From NCBI RefSeq assembly GCF_000334215.1, contig NZ_AMQY01000001.1, positions 1 through 64,000 on the forward strand: a stretch of DNA of 64,000 nt. The letters are read 5' to 3'. This document shows positions 54,308 to 63,670 of the stretch, one piece after another. How positions within the stretch are numbered: the stretch's first letter is position 1; each line of letters begins with the position of its first letter. Below the pieces are notes generated by a model. That model worked only from the letters and a program-made list of their open reading frames with translations, was not told the DNA's origin and made no database searches. Origin of the DNA: Vreelandella jeotgali Hwa (lineage in GTDB: Bacteria > Pseudomonadota > Gammaproteobacteria > Pseudomonadales > Halomonadaceae). The position numbers and the translations under genes are program-made.

Positions 54308-54547
54308 GAACCCACCTCATCTCTATCTTATCTCTAAATTTATTCTCCTTGTCTGTCAGCGTAGTGATCACCTAGCCGGATTTGTAGTGATTCAATGAAA
54401 TGTGTCATGCGTCATTTTCATGGCCAGTATTTTATGGTGCTGTTTCCGAGGGTAATGCCTCGGGATGACTTGGGGGGACAGTCTCCCTGCACGCCCGGCA
54501 AGGGGAAGTGCTAGCTGTGTAAACCCACCAGGTTGTTCACCGAGATC

Positions 54548-54887
54548 CGGTATGGCTGACGCCCACCGGGAGAGCCTGGCCCAGCTGCTGGCCAGCGATA
54601 TAGCGTTCGAGTGCCGCACGACCGTCCAATGGCACGACTGGACCCTGGCATCGCTACGCGACTTGGCCCTGTCGCTGTCGGCGCTGAGTGTGGCGCACTA
54701 TGCCATCCAGGTGGCACGTCCTCAGCAGTGCCTGGACGAAGTCTATACCCAAGCGGTGAGGACGGCTCCGACCGCTGCCGAGCTGAACGATGTCGTGGAT
54801 TGCCTGAGGCCGGCCTTCCAGCGCCTGGAGCTGCGAGAAGTGAGTGGCGCACCTCTCCGGCTTCCAGGCATCCTCAGTAAATACTGA
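54548..54887 (+). pseudogene. Second nrdG 3' fragment (diverged)
   Basis: From GMADAHRESLAQLLASD to AFQRLELRE it aligns with NrdG residues about 147-242 at roughly 85% identity; the flanks do not match. The radical SAM half is absent. The divergence is too high for a recent duplication; it is more like the leftover end of another nrdG allele. Confidence 0.88.
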
Positions 54888-55102
54888 GTTCTACTCCTAG
54901 TAAAGCAAATATTATCAAAGAGTTGCAGAGTACAAACATTGCTCGCATCAGAGATGGTTCATGGGTGCTTGATTTTTTAGTAACCTCTGGACCGATGGCC
55001 GGCAGCCCCCGCGTTGGCCTAATCACAAAGACAAAAAAGGCCTGTTGATTGCTGACCTTGTCCAGCAGATTGCGAATAAGCCGCGATCTCCGACACGCCG
55101 CC

Positions 55103-55120
55103 TTGTCACACTATTGTCAC
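55103..55120 (+). promoter_or_regulatory. Pho box upstream of phoB
   Basis: TTGTCAC-ACTA-TTGTCAC is a tandem 7-bp PhoB half-site pair with the standard 11-bp period; a further TGTCATCGTCAC half-site follows at about 55130. It implies autoregulation by PhoB. Confidence 0.8.
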
Positions 55121-55181
55121 AAGAAGATGCTGTCATCGTCACCGATCCGTCATTATCAGTATCCTTGACCTGGAGCCCAGG

Positions 55182-55871
55182 ATGACCGCAAAGACCGTAC
55201 TGATTGTCGATGATGAAGCACCGATCCGTGAAATGATCGCTTTGTCGCTGGAGATGGCCGACTACCGCGTACTGGAAGCGGGCAGCGCCCAGGCGGCTCA
55301 CTCGTTGATCGTCGATCATCAACCCGATCTGGTACTGCTCGACTGGATGATGCCTGACACCAGCGGCCTCGAACTGGCGCGCCGCCTCAAGCGTGATCCG
55401 GTGACTGCCGAGCTGCCGATCATCATGCTGACCGCAAAAGGCGAGGAGGACAATAAGGTTCAAGGGCTGGAAGCCGGCGCAGACGACTATATCGCCAAAC
55501 CCTTTTCGCCTCGTGAGCTGATGGCTCGCCTGAAAGCGGTATTGCGACGTACGACACCCTATGGCATCGATGAGGTGGTGGAGGTGAACGGCCTGCTGCT
55601 CGACCCCGTCAGCCATCGCGTCAGCAGCAATGGCAAGACGCTGGAGCTTGGCCCTACCGAATATCGCCTGCTGCAATTCTTCATGACGCATCAGGAGCGT
55701 GTCTACACCCGAGATCAGCTGATTGACCAGGTGTGGGGTGGCAACGTCTATATCGATGAGCGCACCGTGGACGTGCACATTCGCCGGCTGCGCAAGGCGC
55801 TTGGCGAATCCCATCAACAGCTAATCCAGACCGTCCGTGGCGCGGGCTATCGTTTCTCCACCAAATACTGA
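55182..55871 (+). CDS. phoB: Phosphate regulon response regulator
   Basis: 229 residues. The receiver domain has VDDEAPIREMI, the phospho-acceptor aspartate in LVLLDWMMPD and KPFSPRELMARL. The C-terminal OmpR-type winged helix ends RKALGESHQQLIQTVRGAGY. It activates phosphate and probably phosphonate genes, including the nearby phn operon. Confidence 0.95.
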   Translation: MTAKTVLIVDDEAPIREMIALSLEMADYRVLEAGSAQAAHSLIVDHQPDLVLLDWMMPDTSGLELARRLKRDPVTAELPIIMLTAKGEEDNKVQGLEAGADDYIAKPFSPRELMARLKAVLRRTTPYGIDEVVEVNGLLLDPVSHRVSSNGKTLELGPTEYRLLQFFMTHQERVYTRDQLIDQVWGGNVYIDERTVDVHIRRLRKALGESHQQLIQTVRGAGYRFSTKY

Positions 55872-55884
55872 GCCAGGCACTGAT

Positions 55885-57186
55885 ATGACGCGACTTTGGC
55901 AGAGAGAGTTGTGGCGCCTGGGTATGCTGTGCGGTCTTGGCGTGCTGCTTGGTTGGCTATTTTCTGCCGTGGGCGCCGGCCTTGCTGCTGCCTTGGGCGT
56001 GTATCTTTTTTACCAGCTGCGCCAGCTCCACGCGCTGCACCAACAACTATCCCGGCTCTCCTCCAACCAACCCCTCGTAAGTGGTGGCGTATGGGATGAC
56101 TTGTTCGATCGCCTCTATCGCTATCAGAAGGCTCAACAGACCATCCAACGGCGGCTGCGCGATACCCTGTCGCGTATCAAGGATTCTTCAGAGGCCATGC
56201 GCGACAGCGTGGTCATGCTCGATCGCCACGGTTACATAGAATGGCGGAATAGTGCCGCTGAACGCATGCTGGGTCTCAAACCTGCTAAAGGTCGGCATCA
56301 ACACATAACCCACCTGCTGCGCGCTCCGCACTTCGTTGACTACTTCCATGCGCTGGACTATCGCGAGCCCTTAACCCTGATCTCACCTATCGATGAGCAA
56401 TTGGTTCTTCAGTGCCAAATCACCCTTAACGGTAACGGTGAACGCCTGCTGATGGCGCGCGATATCACGCGCTTGCATCGACTAGAGCAAATACGACGCG
56501 ATTTCGTGGCCAACGTCTCCCACGAGCTTCGCACGCCGCTGACCGTGCTGACCGGGTATCTGGAAATCTATCAGGATATAGCCGAGGTTCTACCGTCAAG
56601 GCTTGAGTGCAGCTTGCCGCAGATGCAAAAGCAGACTGCTCGCATGCAAAACCTGGTCGATGACCTGCTGCTGCTTTCGCGGCTCGAAAGCAATGATCGA
56701 AGCGGCGAAGATGCCCGCCGCCTCAACCTTGCCAGCATGCTGGAGACCATACGCCGTGACGCTGAGGCATTATCTGACAGCGGGCAGCGTATCACCCTGG
56801 AGATACATAGCACCCTTGACCTGATGGGCTGCGAACAAGAACTGCAGAGCGCAATATCCAACCTGGCGTTCAATGCCGTACGCTATTCAGGATCGGGCAG
56901 CCAGATCGTCTTGCGCTGGCGGGCGCTTGGCGACGGCGCTTGCGTAGAAGTGCAGGATGATGGCGAAGGAATCGCGGCGATCCATATACCACGCCTTACC
57001 GAGCGTTTTTATCGCGTTGATAAAGGCCGCAGCACCGCTACCGGCGGCACGGGGCTCGGGCTTGCCATCGTCAAGCACGTGCTGCTGCGTCACGAAGCGC
57101 GACTGGAGATCGATTCCCAGCTGGGCCAGGGGGCGACCTTTCGCTGTGTGTTTCCCCACCAGCTGGTAGTGGCATCGTCTTCCTGA
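55885..57186 (+). CDS. phoR: Phosphate sensor histidine kinase
   Basis: 433 residues from the ATG at 55885, 13 bp after the phoB stop. Two N-terminal membrane segments, a PAS domain (MLDRHGYIEWRNSAAERMLG), then HisKA with FVANVSHELRTPLTVLTGY and the HATPase with LAFNAVRYS and TGGTGLGLAI. Order and sizes match PhoR. Confidence 0.95.
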   Translation: MTRLWQRELWRLGMLCGLGVLLGWLFSAVGAGLAAALGVYLFYQLRQLHALHQQLSRLSSNQPLVSGGVWDDLFDRLYRYQKAQQTIQRRLRDTLSRIKDSSEAMRDSVVMLDRHGYIEWRNSAAERMLGLKPAKGRHQHITHLLRAPHFVDYFHALDYREPLTLISPIDEQLVLQCQITLNGNGERLLMARDITRLHRLEQIRRDFVANVSHELRTPLTVLTGYLEIYQDIAEVLPSRLECSLPQMQKQTARMQNLVDDLLLLSRLESNDRSGEDARRLNLASMLETIRRDAEALSDSGQRITLEIHSTLDLMGCEQELQSAISNLAFNAVRYSGSGSQIVLRWRALGDGACVEVQDDGEGIAAIHIPRLTERFYRVDKGRSTATGGTGLGLAIVKHVLLRHEARLEIDSQLGQGATFRCVFPHQLVVASSS

Positions 57187-57358
57187 TGCTTCACCACGTG
57201 ACGGCAATCCCCTTAGTCATAACGGCCGGTAATATAGTCCTCAGCCTCTTGGTATACGGTGCGAGAACATCGTCTTGGTATCGTTGTTCACCCAGGTGGG
57301 AAAGGCCGTCTGACCAACGTTTTTGCCCCACCCTTGAGATGGCAGCACTGTTACCACC

Positions 57359-57398
57359 CGCCTCCATCCCGACTCAGCCAGGAGTTGGGATGGAGGCG
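57359..57398 (+). terminator. Hairpin after phoR
   Basis: A perfect 12-bp inverted repeat (CGCCTCCATCCC and complement) with a 16-nt loop lies 170 bp after phoR. No T run follows, so it may be a weak terminator. The rest of 57187-57607 has no gene that I can support. Confidence 0.45.
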
Positions 57399-57602
57399 TG
57401 AAGGACTAGGGAATAAATCATAAGATCAAGGGGTTAGGCGATTACGGGCAGGGAGTATCGATCCGATCCATCAACCAACAGCCGGGGATTTCCCCGCAAC
57501 ACTGTACATAAGCACCTGCGCCAGGACGTGGCAGCCATCCAGATTGCCCAGACGCATCAAGAGCGCGTGAAGGCCCTCGATGCGCATCGCGCGCCATATC
57601 GC

Positions 57603-58592
57603 CTACCTGTCGGGTCCCGTGTGATTAACAACCCGCTTGGTAAATAACTCAGGTCGCTTGGCCTGCCACTCCTTCATCGCCGCAATCGGTGATTGATGAT
57701 GCAGTGCCTTCTGCGAGATGTGGTGATTGTACAGCCAAGCGTAGCGTTTGAGCGTCTGCTCCAGATCCTCGCCTGAGGTATAGCGCCGGGTGGCCAGCAC
57801 GTCGCTGATGCGGCCGTTGAACCGTTCTACCATACCGTTCGTCTGCGGCCTTCCCGGCTTGATCAGGCGATGGTCGATACCATGGGCCTGGCACTCCAGA
57901 TCGAAGGGATGGCGGCCGCTGGGCCTGCGCTCACCTGCCCGCGTGAAGCGATCGGTGAACGACTTGCCGTTGTCAGTCAGCACCGTCTGGATCGTGAAGG
58001 GCGCCTTTTCCTCCACACACTTCATGAACGCCTTGGCATCCCTGGCGGACTGGCTGCGCCTGACTTCCAGATAGACCCAACGTGTGGCACGGTCGATGGC
58101 AACATATAGGTAGCGCTTTTGCTCCTCGTCGGGCATCTGGGGCAGGTGCTTGATATCGACATGCACATACCCAGGCTCGTAGTCCTTGAAGGGCTTGTGC
58201 CGAGGCTTGCCATCATCTCCGGCATCCTGACGGGCCAGTTCCGCGAGTGTCGGCACCTCACGGCGCTTAAGCATGCGATGCAAGCCGGAGCGTGACAACC
58301 GAGGATTCAGAAACTCACGTGCCACGACGAGCAAGTCATCCAGACCGAGGCGCAGGAACTCGCGAGCGGCGATCAGCACTTCCTCCTGCTCGGACGTGAG
58401 CGTAGCCAGCAGGTTATGGCGTGTATGGGACCGATCATGAACATCGTCGCGGTACCGCCAACGGCGTATCGTCGAATCACCAACACCGTACTGGCGCGCC
58501 AACTCGCTATCGCTGATGCTGGCGGGCGCTGCCTGGATGTCAGCACGGATCTTTGGTGTGGTGGTGGCCTGCTTATGCAGCTTGATGTCCAT
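57603..58592 (-). CDS. IS481-family transposase, copy 2
   Basis: The 329-residue copy of the transposase at 12563-13561, with the same helix-turn-helix and DDE motifs (YVHVDIKHLP, VLTDNGKSF, GMVERFNGRISD). Differences are scattered substitutions; it appears intact. Confidence 0.95.
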   Translation of the reverse strand: MDIKLHKQATTTPKIRADIQAAPASISDSELARQYGVGDSTIRRWRYRDDVHDRSHTRHNLLATLTSEQEEVLIAAREFLRLGLDDLLVVAREFLNPRLSRSGLHRMLKRREVPTLAELARQDAGDDGKPRHKPFKDYEPGYVHVDIKHLPQMPDEEQKRYLYVAIDRATRWVYLEVRRSQSARDAKAFMKCVEEKAPFTIQTVLTDNGKSFTDRFTRAGERRPSGRHPFDLECQAHGIDHRLIKPGRPQTNGMVERFNGRISDVLATRRYTSGEDLEQTLKRYAWLYNHHISQKALHHQSPIAAMKEWQAKRPELFTKRVVNHTGPDR

Positions 58593-58683
58593 GTCTCTGC
58601 TCCCGGATGAACTGCTGTAGAAGCTCTCTTGCTATCAGCAGAGGGTAACTTCTATCACTCATTTGATCATCAGGGACCCTACA
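57608..58683 (-). mobile_element. IS481-family insertion sequence, copy 2, with 6-bp target duplication
   Basis: Ends TGTCGGGTCCCG and TGTAGGGTCCCT (inverted) bound 1076 bp, the same length as copy 1. The direct repeat CCTACC flanks it (57602-57607 and 58684-58689). Removing the element and one repeat joins a plus-strand frame of 40 codons (57580 to 58784, MRIARHIAYLLAHL...) that ends in a stop next to phnP; it may be the tail of an interrupted gene. Confidence 0.92.
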
Positions 58684-58780
58684 CCTACCTGCTTGCGCAC
58701 CTTACCGCGCCAGACCTCTACCGGCGCCGCCAGGTCGGCTTCCCCGGCGACAAGCGGCTGGAGCCGAGCAGACGATATTG

Positions 58781-59542
58781 CTAATCGGGTAACTCAATTT
58801 CGAGTCCATCCCAAGCCAGTGACACGTTCGCTGGCAATGATAAATAGGTAGTCAGCACCTCAGCATCGACGTCGTGGCTCAGGTGCGTCAACCAGCCTTG
58901 GGAAGGGTTCAGACGCTCGAGAATGTCGAGGGCCATAGTGATATTATTATGGTTACGCGGCATCGTATGACTGGCCGGATGGGTGGCATCAAGAATGACG
59001 ATATCCGGCTGCCATTGGCGTAAAAAATGTTCGGTGCTGCCGGGCAGCCCAACAGTATCGGTCAGATAGGCAAGTCGGCTCATCGAGTCGGCAATACAGT
59101 AGCCCAGTGTGGGCCTGCTGTGATTGAGCGGCACAGGAATGACGTTCATGTCCCCTAATACCAAGGGCCGAAACGGCTCGAGTCCGGGTCTAAAATCGAG
59201 AATGCCGGGATGTTTGAAGAGATCCGCACAGCCCTCGGCATCTCTGGGACCGTAGATCGGTATCGATTCACCCACTCCCCAGCGTAGATGCAACAGCCCC
59301 TGCACATGATCCGCATGATAGTGCGTGAGCAGCACGCCGGCGGGGCGTTCGCGTTCGCAGCTATCGGCCAGGTCCATGCGCCCAGCGTCGAGCAGGTAGC
59401 TCTCACCGCTGCTATAGATCTTGGCACTGCAAGGGCCGCGTCGATAACGGCTCATCAGCCGGGCGCGTTCACAGGCCAGGCAATGGCAGCCGAAACAGGG
59501 CACCTGGACACTGTCGCCGGTACCGGTAAAGCGAAATTTCAT
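58781..59542 (-). CDS. phnP: Phosphoribosyl 1,2-cyclic phosphodiesterase
   Basis: A 253-residue metallo-beta-lactamase-fold enzyme that opens the cyclic phosphate made by C-P lyase. Metal motif THYHADH, the structural zinc-type cysteines CFGCHCLAC near the N-terminus, and later ILDATHP and HNNI. The start MKFRF at 59542 overlaps the phnN stop (ATGA). Last gene of the phn operon. Confidence 0.94.
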   Translation of the reverse strand: MKFRFTGTGDSVQVPCFGCHCLACERARLMSRYRRGPCSAKIYSSGESYLLDAGRMDLADSCERERPAGVLLTHYHADHVQGLLHLRWGVGESIPIYGPRDAEGCADLFKHPGILDFRPGLEPFRPLVLGDMNVIPVPLNHSRPTLGYCIADSMSRLAYLTDTVGLPGSTEHFLRQWQPDIVILDATHPASHTMPRNHNNITMALDILERLNPSQGWLTHLSHDVDAEVLTTYLSLPANVSLAWDGLEIELPD

Positions 59543-60081
59543 GAGATGCACTCGGTATTGAGCAATCTCTGCAATGCCGCCACGCTGTGGTGCAGCGCCT
59601 TGTTATTGTTGAGGCGCTCGACATCTACTAGCTCCGCTTCCAGACGCTGATGCTGCGCCAGGCGTCGTTCGATCTCGAAGTGCGTCTCACGGCCACGCTG
59701 AATCAAACGCTGACGCAATACCTGTGGTTCCGCCGTAACCAATATCGGAAGCAACTGCTCACCGAAACGCTCACGCGCGCGAGCGAAGGCGCGTCGACTA
59801 CCATTGACGATGACCGTATGATCACGCTTTAGCCAGTGCTCCACCTCGATCCCGATGCCATACTCAAGACCGTGTGCCTGCCAATCGAGACAGAACAGGC
59901 CGGCGTGACGGCGTTCGGTGAACTCTTGCGCGGATAGGCTCACGCAGTTTTCATGATGTCCGCTCCAGCGCGTAATATAGCGGTGCGCCACCAGCAGTTC
60001 GGGGTGGCATTGACGAATGGCGCTCAGCAGGCTGTCCTTGCCCACGCCACTGGCACCCATGAGGTAAACGAGACGCGCCAT
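59539..60081 (-). CDS. phnN: Ribose 1,5-bisphosphate phosphokinase
   Basis: A 180-residue P-loop kinase (GASGVGKDSLL) that forms PRPP from ribose 1,5-bisphosphate. The guanylate-kinase-like signature RYITRWSGHHENCVSL fits PhnN. It follows phnM by 1 bp and overlaps phnP. Confidence 0.94.
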   Translation of the reverse strand: MARLVYLMGASGVGKDSLLSAIRQCHPELLVAHRYITRWSGHHENCVSLSAQEFTERRHAGLFCLDWQAHGLEYGIGIEVEHWLKRDHTVIVNGSRRAFARARERFGEQLLPILVTAEPQVLRQRLIQRGRETHFEIERRLAQHQRLEAELVDVERLNNNKALHHSVAALQRLLNTECIS

Positions 60082-60082
60082 A

Positions 60083-61225
60083 TCAATGCACCTGCCTTCC
60101 AGCGCACCACGCCCGTTTCAGGATCGGATGGTCGTCGACCGTCTGTACGCGCAATAGATCCGCGCGCAGTCCCTGAGCGAGACGACCGCGATCGGTCAGA
60201 CCCACCGCTTGTGCCGGTTGTCGCGCGGCGCTGGCTACCGCCCTGGGCAGCGAATAGCCTTGTTCGATCTGCGCGGACTTGAACACGGCATCGAGTAGCG
60301 CGGCGGGATAATAATCCGATGAGAGAATATCCAGCACCCCGAGTCCAATCATCTCGGTGGCGGCGATGTTGCCGGAGTGCGAGCCGCCGCGGACCACGTT
60401 GGGAGCGCCCATCATCACCGCCATGCCGTTACGCTGCGAGGCCTCGGCGGCCTCCCGCGTGGTCGGGAACTCAGCGATGCGCATGCCGTACTCGTGGCTT
60501 TCGGCGACATGCTCGAGGGTGGCATCGTCGTGGCTGGCCAGAGCCAGGCCGAGAGTCCTGGCCTCCGCCGAAATGGTGCGGCGATACGTGTTGCTGTAGC
60601 GCGCACTGTTGGCCAGCTGGCGTTCGAGATAGATCTCCATATCCGCGTCGCTCAGCTCATACTTGCCCTGATAATAGGCGCGATACGCTTCGAGACTGAC
60701 GAACTGGCGCTGCCCCGGGGCGTGATCCATCAGCGATACCAGGCCGAGCAGCGGCGAATCCGCCAGGGCGCGGAAGTTGCTCAGGGTATCTGGATGGCTG
60801 ACCTCGCAGCGCAGGTGAATACGATGATCCACCCGTGCCAAACCTTCCTGCTGAATCCCGACGATGGCGTCGTGCATGGCCTTCAAGGAGTCGTGACGCA
60901 TGCTCTGCTCATCCACATCGCCAATCGAGAGCGCATCGAATACCGTGGTGATGCCGCTGGCGGCCATCTGGCTATCGTGGGCCAGGGCGGCCTGGCGCCG
61001 AGGCCAGGCCACCTTGGGCCGGGGCTGGAAATACTTCTCCGCGTTGTCGGTGTGCAGCTCGACCAGCCCGGGCAGCAGATAGTCGCCTTCGCAGTCGATG
61101 GCGGTGGAGAGCCGACACGGCGCAAGATCGATCTCGCGGATCCTGCCGTTGCGTATCACCAGCGTGCCCCAGACCACCTCATCGTCGAGCACCAGCCTGG
61201 CCCGGGTAAGAATCTGTTCGTTCAT
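60083..61225 (-). CDS. phnM: Alpha-D-ribose 1-methylphosphonate 5-triphosphate diphosphatase
   Basis: A 380-residue amidohydrolase that removes pyrophosphate from the phosphonate intermediate. Motifs include the metal site GLVELHTDNAEKYFQPRP, and DHAPGQRQF and ASHDDATLEHV. The ATG at 61225 overlaps the phnL stop (TGATG). Confidence 0.95.
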   Translation of the reverse strand: MNEQILTRARLVLDDEVVWGTLVIRNGRIREIDLAPCRLSTAIDCEGDYLLPGLVELHTDNAEKYFQPRPKVAWPRRQAALAHDSQMAASGITTVFDALSIGDVDEQSMRHDSLKAMHDAIVGIQQEGLARVDHRIHLRCEVSHPDTLSNFRALADSPLLGLVSLMDHAPGQRQFVSLEAYRAYYQGKYELSDADMEIYLERQLANSARYSNTYRRTISAEARTLGLALASHDDATLEHVAESHEYGMRIAEFPTTREAAEASQRNGMAVMMGAPNVVRGGSHSGNIAATEMIGLGVLDILSSDYYPAALLDAVFKSAQIEQGYSLPRAVASAARQPAQAVGLTDRGRLAQGLRADLLRVQTVDDHPILKRAWCAGRQVH

Positions 61226-61944
61226 CAAAATGTCTCCTGAGAAGAGGTGCGGGCCATCAGATGCTCGTCCAGCGGCAGCAAGCGATCCGCCACTCGGCTG
61301 CGTACATCCTCGTCGTGGCAGATGCCGAGCAGGGCGCAGCCTCGGGCCTTGGCCTCACTGATCATCTCAACCACGACGTCGCGGTTGGTGGCATCCAGAG
61401 AGGCAGTGGGTTCGTCGAGCAGCAGCAGCGGGTGCTCACCGATGAAGCCCTCGGCGATGTTCACGCGCTGCTGCTCGCCCCCGGAAAAGGTGCCCGGCGG
61501 CAGCGACCACAGGCGCTCGGGCAGATTGAGGCGGGCGAGCAGCGTTTCGGCGCGCTGGCGGGCGTCCTGGGCGTAGGCACCCCGGGCCAGCAGCGGCTCC
61601 ATCACTACCTCCCGAGCGGAAACCCGCGGTACAACGCGAAGGAACTGGCTGACGTAGCCGACTACATCCCGGCGCACTCGGTGCCAGGCATGAGTCGGCA
61701 AATCGGTCAACTCCAGCAGGCCGTCGTCGAAGTGGATGCGGATACTGCCGCGCTCGGCGAGATAGTTGCCGTGGAGCATCTTGAGCAGGGTGCTCTTGCC
61801 GATGCCACTACGCCCCGCCAGTACCAGACATTCGCCGCGGTGCAGCTCAAGGGAAAGATCGTGCATCACCTTGATGGCAATACCGCCCTGACCGTGCAGG
61901 ACGAAATCCTTGTGCAGCTTCTCGATGGTGAGTAATGCCTTCAT
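61225..61944 (-). CDS. phnL: C-P lyase ABC-type protein PhnL
   Basis: A 239-residue ABC ATPase-like protein of the C-P lyase complex: Walker A AGRSGIGKSTLLK, signature FSGGEQQRVNIAEGF and Walker B LLLLDEPTASLD. An AAGGAG 7 nt before the ATG at 61944 favours the start MKALLTIEKLHK; a coupled ATG at 61968, overlapping the phnK stop, would add 8 residues. Confidence 0.95.
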   Translation of the reverse strand: MKALLTIEKLHKDFVLHGQGGIAIKVMHDLSLELHRGECLVLAGRSGIGKSTLLKMLHGNYLAERGSIRIHFDDGLLELTDLPTHAWHRVRRDVVGYVSQFLRVVPRVSAREVVMEPLLARGAYAQDARQRAETLLARLNLPERLWSLPPGTFSGGEQQRVNIAEGFIGEHPLLLLDEPTASLDATNRDVVVEMISEAKARGCALLGICHDEDVRSRVADRLLPLDEHLMARTSSQETF

Positions 61945-61964
61945 CGCTTGGCTCCTTGAGTCGC

Positions 61965-62840
61965 TCATGGCGTCAGCACCGACGACACCAGCAGTTGGGA
62001 ATAGGCGTGCTGTGGATCGTCGAGGATTTGATCGGTCAAACCGGCTTCCACCACGCGGCCCTGACGCATCACCAGCAAACGATGCGAGAGCAGCCGCGCC
62101 ACGGCCAGGTCGTGAGTGACCAGCACCACGGAGAGCCCAAGCTGACGCACCAGGGTACGCAGCATGTCGAGCAGGCGCGCCTGCACGGAGACGTCCAGCC
62201 CCCCGGTGGGCTCGTCCATGAACACCAAGCGTGGCCGGGTGACCAGGGTGCGAGCGATCTGCAGGCGCTGCTGCATGCCGCCGGAGAAGGTCTGAGGCGC
62301 ATCGTCAATGCGTTCGGCATCGAGCTCCACCTGACGCATCCAGTCGCAGCCGGCGGCGCGCAGCTGACCGTAGTGACGATCCCCTAGGGCCATCAGGCGT
62401 TCACCGATATTGGCACCGGCGGAGACGCCCATGCGCAGGCCATCCCGTGGGTTCTGATGCACCAGCCCCCACTCCAGGCGCAACAGGGCGCGGCGGCGAG
62501 CGTCGCCGATGCCATAGAGATCGAGTTCGCCTTCACGGCTATGATCACTGAGGCTTCGGTCGAGCGGATAGTAGGTCACCCGGCCGGCGTCCGGGGCTTC
62601 CAGGCCGGCGAGTATGCGCAGCAGGGTCGATTTGCCGGACCCGGACTCGCCGACGATGCCCAGCACCTCGCCGGCATGCAGACGAAAATCGATCGCCTCG
62701 CAGCCCTTGCCCGGACCATAAAGGCGGGTGATGCTCTCCACGTCCAGCAACGCAGGGCTATCCAGGTCGGGTCTCTCCAGTACGGGCTTATCCAACACAG
62801 GCTTCTCCCCGACGGGGCTTTCTAGAACGGAGCGCGTCAT
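61965..62840 (-). CDS. phnK: C-P lyase ABC-type protein PhnK
   Basis: A 291-residue protein with Walker A GESGSGKSTLLR, signature FSGGMQQRLQIARTL and Walker B LVFMDEPTGGLDV. In E. coli PhnK binds the PhnGHIJ core. Here an extra N-terminal stretch of about 30 residues (ESPVGEKPVLDKPVLERPDL) precedes the usual start and contains imperfect repeats. The ATG overlaps the phnJ stop and has GGGAGG 6 nt upstream. Confidence 0.95.
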   Translation of the reverse strand: MTRSVLESPVGEKPVLDKPVLERPDLDSPALLDVESITRLYGPGKGCEAIDFRLHAGEVLGIVGESGSGKSTLLRILAGLEAPDAGRVTYYPLDRSLSDHSREGELDLYGIGDARRRALLRLEWGLVHQNPRDGLRMGVSAGANIGERLMALGDRHYGQLRAAGCDWMRQVELDAERIDDAPQTFSGGMQQRLQIARTLVTRPRLVFMDEPTGGLDVSVQARLLDMLRTLVRQLGLSVVLVTHDLAVARLLSHRLLVMRQGRVVEAGLTDQILDDPQHAYSQLLVSSVLTP

Positions 62841-63670
62841 GCAACCTCCCCACGCCGCAACAGGCAGTAGTCGGTATCCGAGCAGACGAACATGCGGCTG
62901 CCCACGTCGTCGGTGATCACTTCATCGAGGAAGCTATGATCCGAGCCGCATAGCGCGCAGTGCTCGTCCCAGGCTTGGATCTCGAAGGGATGATCCTCGA
63001 AGTCGAGGCTCTCCACCCGGGTGTGCGGGGGGATGGCATACAGACGCTTCTCGCGACCGGCACCGAACAGCATCAGGGCATCACTCATGTGCAGCTTGGG
63101 GTTGTCGAACTTGGGGATGGGCGAGGGGTCGGTCACATAGCGACCGTCGACCTTGACCGGATAGGCGTAGGTGGTGGCGATATGTCCGTAGCGCGCGATG
63201 TCCTCATAGAGCTTGACGTGCATCACGCCGTACTCTTCCAGCGCGTGCATCAATCGCGTCTCCTGTTCGCTTGGCTCGATGAAGCGCAGCGGCTCCGGGA
63301 TCGGCACCTGAAAGACCAGGATCTGTCCGGGCTCGAGGGGCGTTTCGGGAATACGATGGCGGGTCTGGATGACATCCGCCGCCGCGGTAGCGGTGGTCGT
63401 CTCGACCCCGGCGACGCGCTCGAAGAAGGCGCGGATGCTCACCGCGTTGGTGGTGTCGTCGGCGCCCTGGTCGATGACCTTGAGCACGTCGTCGGCGCCC
63501 AGGATGCTGGCGGTAAGCTGCATGCCGCCAGTACCCCAGCCGTAGGGCATCGGCATCTCGCGCCCGCCGAAGGGTACCTGATAGCCGGGGATCGCTACGG
63601 CCTTGAGTAGCGCGCGGCGGATCATGCGCTTGGTCTGTTCATCGAGATAGGCGAAGTTATAGCCGTTCAT
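62837..63670 (-). CDS. phnJ: Alpha-D-ribose 1-methylphosphonate 5-phosphate C-P lyase
   Basis: The 277-residue radical SAM enzyme that breaks the carbon-phosphorus bond. Start MNGYNFAYLDEQTKRMIRRA at 63670 with AAAGGAG 6 nt upstream. The C-terminal cluster and catalytic cysteines are present: HCALCGSDH and, further on, VCSDTDYC. It overlaps the phnI end by 14 bp. Confidence 0.97.
   Translation of the reverse strand: MNGYNFAYLDEQTKRMIRRALLKAVAIPGYQVPFGGREMPMPYGWGTGGMQLTASILGADDVLKVIDQGADDTTNAVSIRAFFERVAGVETTTATAAADVIQTRHRIPETPLEPGQILVFQVPIPEPLRFIEPSEQETRLMHALEEYGVMHVKLYEDIARYGHIATTYAYPVKVDGRYVTDPSPIPKFDNPKLHMSDALMLFGAGREKRLYAIPPHTRVESLDFEDHPFEIQAWDEHCALCGSDHSFLDEVITDDVGSRMFVCSDTDYCLLRRGEVA

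Noticed and set aside
57187..57607. phoU or other Pho gene after phoR
   Set aside because: No open frame in this stretch has regulatory or transport protein features.
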